Below, in pieces: positions 7,664-12,629 of a stretch of 12,629 nt of DNA (its first letter is position 1; each line of letters begins with the position of its first letter). The stretch comes from an uncultured Collinsella sp. (GTDB lineage: Bacteria > Actinomycetota > Coriobacteriia > Coriobacteriales > Coriobacteriaceae). The notes under the pieces were generated by a model that was given only the letters and a program-made list of their open reading frames with translations, did not search any database and was not told where the DNA came from. The stretch is from contig USHR01000043.1 in assembly GCA_900554495.1 (NCBI GenBank), forward strand, positions 1 to 12,629. Direction: 5' to 3'. A program made the translations under genes and the position numbers.

Positions 7664-7725
7664 AAGTGGCCTTCTTTGCGTGCGGAACTCGCGATGAACT
7701 TCGTGCCCCGCCGTCCGGGAGGACG
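7597..7725. repeat. 30-bp inverted repeat enclosing a terminator hairpin
   Basis: The left arm (7597-7626) and right arm (7696-7725) are reverse complements over 30 bp with two mismatches. The inner 15 bp (7612-7626 with 7696-7710) are perfect. The 69-nt interior contains the 18-bp conserved block and the 9-bp hairpin at 7652-7674. As RNA the element could fold into a long stem topped by a second hairpin. It resembles a small inverted-repeat element, but no target-site duplication was established. Confidence 0.8.
7652..7677 (+). terminator. rho-independent terminator downstream of the surface operon
   Basis: A perfect 9-bp stem (GAAGGCCAC, loop ATTAA, GTGGCCTTC) runs directly into TTT. The T-tract is short, but the stem is strong. 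Flanking CGCAA (7644-7648) and TTGCG (7676-7680) can extend it past a small bulge. It lies about 160 nt after the last operon stop and is the best termination candidate for that transcript. Confidence 0.7.
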
Positions 7726-7783
7726 CCTCTTTATTGATGGGGGGCCTGATAGGTCGATGGTTCCGTGCCTGGATGCGTCCAAA

Positions 7784-8232
7784 GTGGGACGGGCTTTCCG
7801 GATGGGCAGGCTTTCGAAAAATGCGTCCCGGAATTTGCCTTTGGAATGGGACGTAGTTTCCCGTTGAGGTGCTTTGCGGAAAGTGCATCCCACTCTGGGC
7901 GGTCGAAGTGGGACACACTTTCCCAAAGGCGCTCCAACGGGAAATTGCGTCCCATTATTCGGTCAAGAAACGGGATGCATTTTCCCAATGAGAGCAAAAC
8001 CGGAAAATGCATCCCACAATCAGCCCTCAAAGTGGGACGCCGTTTCCCAATGAGGCTCAAGCGGAAAATGCATCCCGGAATTTGCGCTCAAAGTGGGATG
8101 CGGTTTCCGGTTGAGGGTCTAAGGGGAAAGTGCGTCCCAGAATCGACGCTTGAAATGGGATGCAGTTTCCCGATGAGGCACTCGACGGAAAATACATCCC
8201 AGAAATGGCCTTTGAGCTGGGATAAGATTTCC
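7784..8232. repeat. 62-bp periodic array of 15 alternating inverted 14-bp motifs
   Basis: Eight forward copies of GGGAYGNNNTTTCC start at 7786, 7848, 7910, 7972, 8034, 8095, 8157 and 8219. Seven reverse copies, close to GGAAANTGCRTCCC, start at 7816, 7878, 7940, 8002, 8063, 8125 and 8187. The period is 62 bp with a single 61-bp step. Each full unit has a fairly conserved TGAGG in the forward-to-reverse spacer and a CTCAAAG-like block before the next forward motif. The best pair (7972-7985 with 8002-8015) is a perfect 14-bp palindrome with a 16-nt loop. The array fills most of the gap between the operon and the next gene. ORFs crossing it are by-products of the repeat: 62 is not a multiple of 3 and no Shine-Dalgarno supports them. 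It resembles a REP/BIME-type element; its function is unknown. Confidence 0.93.
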
Positions 8233-8251
8233 GCGGCATCTCGGATTCTCA

Positions 8252-8324
8252 AAAATGAGACACGCCGTTGGCGAAAATGAGACACGTGATATCGGGCATC
8301 GGATGTATCATTTGCAAAAATGAG
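8252..8324 (+). promoter_or_regulatory. direct repeats and candidate promoter before the VCBS protein gene
   Basis: AAAATGAGACACG occurs at 8252-8264 and 8274-8286, 22 bp apart (two helical turns). A partial third copy, AAAATGAG, lies at 8317-8324. A possible -10 box, TATCAT, lies at 8306-8311, but no convincing -35 is seen at the right distance, which would fit activator-dependent initiation. The repeats could instead be decayed members of the adjacent array, since their TGAGACAC resembles the forward motif TGGGACAC. The promoter call is weak; the repeats themselves are exact. Confidence 0.4.
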
Positions 8325-8344
8325 TCCACTCCACTCGAATAAAG

Positions 8345-8350
8345 CGAGGT
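8345..8350 (+). promoter_or_regulatory. Shine-Dalgarno supporting the start at 8356
   Basis: CGAGGT lies 5 nt before the ATG at 8356. The in-frame ATG at 8320 has only A-rich sequence and no Shine-Dalgarno in front of it. That ATG is also part of the third AAAATGAG repeat, so 8356 is preferred. Confidence 0.6.
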
Positions 8351-8355
8351 CCCTC

Positions 8356-11300
8356 ATGTACGTTCCACACCCCCGTATCCGTAGGCTGCCGAAAATCCCG
8401 CTTGTTGGGACGGCGGCGCTTGCTGCGTTGATCGCCACGAGCGTCGCCTGCTTCACGGCCACGCCCCAGGTTGCCCAGGCGGCAGACGCGCCCGCAATCA
8501 CCGATATGACCGAGCAGGATTATCAAGCCCTGGGTCTGGGCACGAGCGAGGACATTCCGGCCGATACCGTTGGCCCCTATTCCACTGATACCCCCACGAC
8601 GTTTGCCACGCGCAGCGAGGTCTATATGGCAGCTAACGGTAGCCATGGCAATCGCTACACTCTGCGCGACAAGCTCGAGAACGTCGAGCGCGGTGACATT
8701 GGCGGCAGCAGCAAACTCACCGATGGCTATGGAAGTGTGTGGGGCGCCGCAAAGTTCTGGCAAAACGTCAACAACTTCGATACGAACAGCGATCTCTACA
8801 AGCATAGCGACTACGGTGGCGGCACCTGGTCGTACCTAAGCAACAATGAGTCCTCAACAGTACTCGCCAACGACAACAACGGTTTCTCGGGCATTCACGC
8901 CACGAGTGTTGAGTTCTGTAGCGACGCCAGCACGGGCAAAAAGAGCCGCGTTGCCGAGCTCCGTGCCTACGGCGACAGTTCCTCCACGACGATTGACGGC
9001 AAGTCATACGCCGGAAAGGTTGAGCTGGTCCTCTACTCGTTTAGCAACGGGCGTACGCGCACTCTCGACACACACCTGCCGGTGACGGTCAACACTAATA
9101 TGATGTACGAAGGCCGTTTTAAGTACCTGGATGCCGGTTACCTGCAAGAGCACGACGCCGTCTTTGATGTCGAGGCGGGCGATGTCGATGGCGACGGCGT
9201 CGACGAGCTTTTTGTCTACGCGGGCTGCTATGTCGACGAGAACGGCGTGCGCAAGGCTGTAGTCGACATGTATGACTTGGAGGGCGGCAACTGGAAGCAA
9301 AGCGTCGTCAAGATCGATGCCGGTAACGCCGCGGACTACACCACGCACAACAAGGGCGGGAACGACTCCTGGACGCAGCTTCAGTCAGCTCCTGTCGTTT
9401 CGCTAGCGGCCGGCGACCTCGATCGCGATTTTTGCGATGACCTCGCCATCGTGGTCTCGGCACCCTACGGCAAGAAGAATATTGATAAGTCGACGCATTG
9501 CGAGCTGTTTTCGTGGGATGCATCCAAGGGTGCGCTCGTCCATGTCGATGCTCTGGGCGACGCGGGCGCAATCTCCCTCTCCGCGAACGGCAAGACCATG
9601 GTCGCTGCGAATGCGACGTTCGGCACGTTTGCCGCCTACGATGAAGAAGGAAAGAAGACGGGTGAAACCGTCACGGGCCTTATTCTTGCGGGCTATGACT
9701 GGCAACGCAGCGCTTTTGATTACGGCGCTTCTGACGGCAGCAAGGGGCTGTACGGCGCGCTGTACCGCTACGCGTATTTTGACTCGGAGTCTGGCGAGTT
9801 CAAGCTTTCCGATTGCAAGGAATACAGAGACGGGCTCCTCGCCTCCTATGGGCTGATGCATGTGCCCAACAGCGCATGGAAGGATAGCGCTCAGGATAAG
9901 CGCTATCCGTGCACCTTGGCGCCTATTGCCCTTGCCACTGCCAACCTTGACGGCCTGTCCGAGCAGCTGGCGGTCGACGAGGTGCTCGTGGGCGGCGATG
10001 TGTTCCGCGACTTTGCCTGCAACACGGCACAGAGCGGGGCTCAGGGCTTGGGGTCCATGGTCGGAACCATGAGCATGAGCGGTCAGCAATACAACAGCAG
10101 CAACAAGCATGACCACAAGGGTATAGAGCAGGTGTGGATCAGCGACGTCAAGGCGGGCAGCGTCTCGGGTTCGGACCGCTATAACGAGAGCTTTATCGCT
10201 GTGGTGGGCAAGCACCGCGACGAGGACCTGCGCAAGAACGATGACTACTATTGGATGACCGCCTCGCATTTTTCGCTCGACGAGAACGGAAAGGTGCGCC
10301 GCGGCGAGGAGCAGGTGATTAGCGAGAGCAACCGTCGCGGCACTACCTACGGCACATTTATCTCGCTCGCGCTGCCCGATGTCGACAACGACAGCGTCAA
10401 GATCACGTACAAGGACCGCTACAAGGTCTATACCAACCCGCGCGTGCTTGCCGTGCTGCAGGATGCGCCCTATGTTGAGGATCTGGAGCAGGCATACGGC
10501 TATCTGGTGTTGGGCGGCACGTCATACGGAGAGGAAAAGGGCACGGGGACATCCCAGGGCTATACCATTGGCGCCGAGTTGGGCGTTGCCGTCGAGGTGC
10601 AGACCGGTCCGCCCCTGGTCGCGATGAATGCTTCAGTCGATTTTGCCGCCGAGGGATGCTATGACTACCGGAGCGAGCGCACGGTCAGCGCAAGCGTAAG
10701 CTATGAGTCGCATGCCGGCGAGGGTGACAAGACCGTGCTCTACACGATTCCGATGGTCTATTACGAGTATGAGATCGAAAATGAGGAAACTGGTGGCAAG
10801 GGCGTGATGGCGGCGCCCGTGTCGCTCGGCGCGCAGACCTCGGTCGTTAATGTCGAGGCCTATGACCGCATTGCCAAACAGCACAATATGACGCCGCTCA
10901 GCTACTTTTTGACCAACCGGTCGGGAGAACCCGGAACCTATCAAACGACGCTCAACGGCGAGACTCCCGTTGGGGATTCCTTTGGCCTGGGCAAGCCTGG
11001 CGTAACGCGCGCCTACACGCACGATGGGTTTAACGGCGCCGCCGCGCAGTCGGGGGCGAGCATTGAGCAGACCATCGAAGTCGAGGAGGGCAAGGAGCAG
11101 GAGCTCGAGCTCGGCTTGACGCTGAACGGCAGCGTTGTCATGGGCGCGAAGCTCGCAAAGCACGAGTTGTTTGGCGGCCTGTGCTTTGGTGCCAACGCCG
11201 GCTTTACTACGGGTAACTCCTCGAGTGAATCGACCGAATACGGCGGCACCGTCGACAACCTGCCCGAGGCCGCGAAGGATAAGTACGGCTTTGCGTGGCG

Positions 11301-12444
11301 CCTGGGCGTCAACGCGGTGGATGTCAACAAGTTCGAGGACGGCTCGGGCGACAAACTCGGCACCAAGGACACCGATCAGTTCTGGATCGTGGGCTATGAC
11401 GTCAAGGATGTCGCGATGCCCGAGGCACCGGCCGTGACGGGCTTTACGGCAAACGCCGTTGACTCGAAAAGCGTTACCTTTAGCTGGGACGACGTGCTCG
11501 CAAACAAGGGTGGCTTTAGCTACGGCGTAGGCATGCTGCAGAGCAATGCGGCAGACGCGGTCGTGAACAGCTGGAAGATCGCCGACAATACGCAGACCTC
11601 GCTTACCTGGGACGGGTTGCAGCCCAATACGGAGTATCGATTTGCCATTGCCGCCGTTAAGAATGGATCCACGACCGAAACGGGTATTCGCTCGGCGATC
11701 ATCACGGTCAAGACCATGCCCGATGGCATGACGATGACCGTGAGCGGACCTGCGGCGGATACAGCGGAGAGGTCGGCCCTCGAGTATGACTCTTCGGTCG
11801 AGTGCTCGGCGGGAGACAAGCTGACACTCTCGGCGATCGGCCATGTGACGCAGCGCAATGCCGACGGCAGTGAAACGGAGCTGGCGCCGTCATATATCTG
11901 GTACCGCAAGGGCCGTGGCGAGACCGCGTTCCAGCGCGTGGGTGCCGATGGCAACCTCCCAGCCGGAACGGCCTCAACGCTTGAGCTTGACCTGACTACA
12001 AACGATGACGGCGCGCAGTACTACTGCCACGTGGGATACAACAACGTCGGCCTCGATACCGGTGTGACACTGGTGAACATCGCGGCCGAGGAGAAGGCTC
12101 CTGAGACGGTGAACGCCGCTCCGATCCGCACACGCCGCCTGTTCTCACAGGCAAGTGCGGGCGCCAAGAAGTTCCTGGACCATACGCTGGTAAACACCGC
12201 CGGCCCAACCGATTCCGAAGGCTCAAAGGACCCCGAGACTCCTGAGACCCCGACGAACCCGGACAAGCCCAAGTCCGACAACGGAGCTAAGACCGACACC
12301 AAGGTCAAGACTACGACCACAGCGAAGAACCTCGCAAACACCGGCGACCAAACATTCGCCCTAGTCGACACCGCAGCAGCAGCGGGAGCAACGCTCGTAG
12401 TGATAGCCCTCATCATGCTGATCAAGCGCCGCAAGACCCACTAG
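8356..12444 (+). CDS. LANTG-anchored surface protein with VCBS/FG-GAP, FN3 and Ig-like domains
   Basis: The protein has 1362 residues. The signal peptide ends near AQA-AD (residue 42). Residues about 270-700 contain FG-GAP/VCBS-like beta-propeller blades. DVDGDGVDE at 276-284 is a calcium-loop signature, with degenerate loops at about 354 (DLDRDFCDD), 530 (NLDG) and 675 (DVDND). Residues about 700-1020 form a beta-rich region I cannot assign. It begins TSYGEEKGTGTSQG (about 722) and has two stretches of alternating small/polar and hydrophobic residues flanking VLYTIPMVYYEYEI. An FN3 domain spans about 1023-1120 (SVTFSWDD, LQPNTEYRFAIAA). An Ig-like domain spans about 1125-1240 and ends DDGAQYYCHVGYN (Cys1224). 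A Pro/Asp/Lys/Thr-rich wall spacer leads to LANTG (1326-1330), a hydrophobic helix and KRRKTH. It should be sortase-anchored, probably by a class E enzyme. It is transcribed alone, between repeat elements and a terminator. Adhesion or ligand binding is inferred. Confidence 0.88.
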   Translation: MYVPHPRIRRLPKIPLVGTAALAALIATSVACFTATPQVAQAADAPAITDMTEQDYQALGLGTSEDIPADTVGPYSTDTPTTFATRSEVYMAANGSHGNRYTLRDKLENVERGDIGGSSKLTDGYGSVWGAAKFWQNVNNFDTNSDLYKHSDYGGGTWSYLSNNESSTVLANDNNGFSGIHATSVEFCSDASTGKKSRVAELRAYGDSSSTTIDGKSYAGKVELVLYSFSNGRTRTLDTHLPVTVNTNMMYEGRFKYLDAGYLQEHDAVFDVEAGDVDGDGVDELFVYAGCYVDENGVRKAVVDMYDLEGGNWKQSVVKIDAGNAADYTTHNKGGNDSWTQLQSAPVVSLAAGDLDRDFCDDLAIVVSAPYGKKNIDKSTHCELFSWDASKGALVHVDALGDAGAISLSANGKTMVAANATFGTFAAYDEEGKKTGETVTGLILAGYDWQRSAFDYGASDGSKGLYGALYRYAYFDSESGEFKLSDCKEYRDGLLASYGLMHVPNSAWKDSAQDKRYPCTLAPIALATANLDGLSEQLAVDEVLVGGDVFRDFACNTAQSGAQGLGSMVGTMSMSGQQYNSSNKHDHKGIEQVWISDVKAGSVSGSDRYNESFIAVVGKHRDEDLRKNDDYYWMTASHFSLDENGKVRRGEEQVISESNRRGTTYGTFISLALPDVDNDSVKITYKDRYKVYTNPRVLAVLQDAPYVEDLEQAYGYLVLGGTSYGEEKGTGTSQGYTIGAELGVAVEVQTGPPLVAMNASVDFAAEGCYDYRSERTVSASVSYESHAGEGDKTVLYTIPMVYYEYEIENEETGGKGVMAAPVSLGAQTSVVNVEAYDRIAKQHNMTPLSYFLTNRSGEPGTYQTTLNGETPVGDSFGLGKPGVTRAYTHDGFNGAAAQSGASIEQTIEVEEGKEQELELGLTLNGSVVMGAKLAKHELFGGLCFGANAGFTTGNSSSESTEYGGTVDNLPEAAKDKYGFAWRLGVNAVDVNKFEDGSGDKLGTKDTDQFWIVGYDVKDVAMPEAPAVTGFTANAVDSKSVTFSWDDVLANKGGFSYGVGMLQSNAADAVVNSWKIADNTQTSLTWDGLQPNTEYRFAIAAVKNGSTTETGIRSAIITVKTMPDGMTMTVSGPAADTAERSALEYDSSVECSAGDKLTLSAIGHVTQRNADGSETELAPSYIWYRKGRGETAFQRVGADGNLPAGTASTLELDLTTNDDGAQYYCHVGYNNVGLDTGVTLVNIAAEEKAPETVNAAPIRTRRLFSQASAGAKKFLDHTLVNTAGPTDSEGSKDPETPETPTNPDKPKSDNGAKTDTKVKTTTTAKNLANTGDQTFALVDTAAAAGATLVVIALIMLIKRRKTH

Positions 12445-12471
12445 TAGCCAGTCGAACATATCGACAACCCA

Positions 12472-12510
12472 AAAACCCGGGTAGACAAAAAACAGGCCAC
12501 CCGGGTTTTC
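12472..12510 (+). terminator. rho-independent terminator after the VCBS protein gene
   Basis: An 11-bp perfect stem (AAAACCCGGGT at 12472-12482 with ACCCGGGTTTT at 12499-12509) has a 16-nt loop. The right arm ends in TTTT, and the matching A-run on the left makes it potentially bidirectional. It lies 27 nt after the stop codon, which is itself a double TAG (12442-12447). Confidence 0.88.
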
Positions 12511-12533
12511 TGTTGAGTGGAGACTCCGCAAGC

Positions 12534-12579
12534 GGAAACTGCATCCCACAATTGGCGCCCGGAACGGGACACATGGGAC
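12534..12579. repeat. isolated copy of the 14-bp repeat pair
   Basis: GGAAACTGCATCCC (12534-12547) is a clean reverse-orientation copy of the motif forming the array at 7784-8232. A degenerate forward copy, GGGACACATGGGAC, starts at 12566. That is the same offset (19 nt from the end of one motif to the start of the next) seen inside the array. The array family therefore lies on both sides of the 8356-12444 gene. No gene is seen in 12445-12629. Confidence 0.8.
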
Positions 12580-12609
12580 CTCGGACGTTTTTCCGGACCA
12601 TGCCCCGGC

Positions 12610-12624
12610 GCTATGCCGCATAGC
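12610..12624. other. short palindrome at the window end
   Basis: GCTATGC and GCATAGC form a perfect 7-bp inverted repeat around a single central base. It could be a regulator half-site pair or chance. The gene it might serve is outside the window. Confidence 0.3.
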
Positions 12625-12629
12625 CCCTC

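Noticed and set aside
7597..7725. Insertion sequence remnant
   Set aside because: It has long inverted arms, but no transposase fragment and no target duplication that I could identify. Only a non-autonomous element remains possible.
7784..8232. CRISPR array
   Set aside because: Motifs alternate in orientation, are only 14 bp, and the 16-18 nt spacers are partly conserved (TGAGG, CTCAAAG). No cas gene is present.
7765..8280. A 171-codon forward ORF and several reverse ORFs across the repeat array
   Set aside because: They consist of the 62-bp repeat read in shifting frames (recurring GTHFP- or KCIP-like peptides). They have no Shine-Dalgarno and no recognisable domain, and exist because the repeat lacks stops.
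8320..8355. Earlier start for the VCBS protein
   Set aside because: There is no Shine-Dalgarno before 8320, and the ATG is part of an AAAATGAG repeat. CGAGGT supports the ATG at 8356.
10633..11844. Antisense ORF of 403 codons opposite the VCBS protein gene
   Set aside because: It covers the FN3 and central domains of a confident gene, its composition is Arg/His/Gly-rich as expected for a shadow frame, and it has no homology-like features.

Overview
The window looks like a chromosomal contig from a gut actinobacterium of the Coriobacteriia, most likely Collinsella or a close relative. This rests on the high-GC coding sequence, on SipW-dependent-type secreted proteins beside InlB/CnaB-type giant surface proteins, on LAxTG (not LPxTG) wall-anchor signals, and on a family of short palindromic intergenic repeats. 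The genus is an inference. The first 39 bases are not genomic: positions 6-39 are the Illumina Nextera read-2 transposase adapter, so the contig edge is an untrimmed read end.

Region 1 (about 40-7491) is one tightly packed + strand cluster of four genes whose products are all predicted to be exported. A TasA/camelysin-like protein (103-750) is followed after 3 nt by a giant 1821-residue adhesin (754-6219) with a GLUG-type beta-helix, at least seven InlB-type repeat modules and a C-terminal CnaB/SpaA-like isopeptide domain. After 1 nt comes a second TasA-like protein (6221-6790), then after 2 nt a 232-residue protein with a LAATG sorting signal (6793-7491). The spacing and strong Shine-Dalgarno sequences point to one operon. 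The first and third proteins are paralogues. The layout suggests a secreted fibre or matrix-like surface structure: two small repeating-type subunits, one very large adhesin with no anchor of its own, and one wall-anchored protein that could be the base. The dedicated signal peptidase (SipW) and the sortase are not in the window. The 5' end of the cluster is lost at the adapter junction.

Region 2 (7492-8355) is a repeat-dense intergenic stretch. It holds a diverged tandem duplication of about 86 bp, a 30-bp near-perfect inverted repeat enclosing a rho-independent terminator, and a 450-bp array of 15 copies of a 14-bp motif. The motif alternates in orientation and recurs with a 62-bp period, so the half-sites sit about 30 and 32 bp apart, close to three helical turns. 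A 13-bp direct repeat then precedes the next gene.

Region 3 (8356-12444) is one large gene for a 1362-residue surface protein with a signal peptide, FG-GAP/VCBS-like calcium-binding repeats, an unusual beta-rich central domain, an FN3 domain, an Ig-like domain and a LANTG sorting signal. A strong terminator follows. Another copy of the 14-bp repeat pair, with its characteristic spacing, lies just after it, so the gene is bracketed by the same repeat family.
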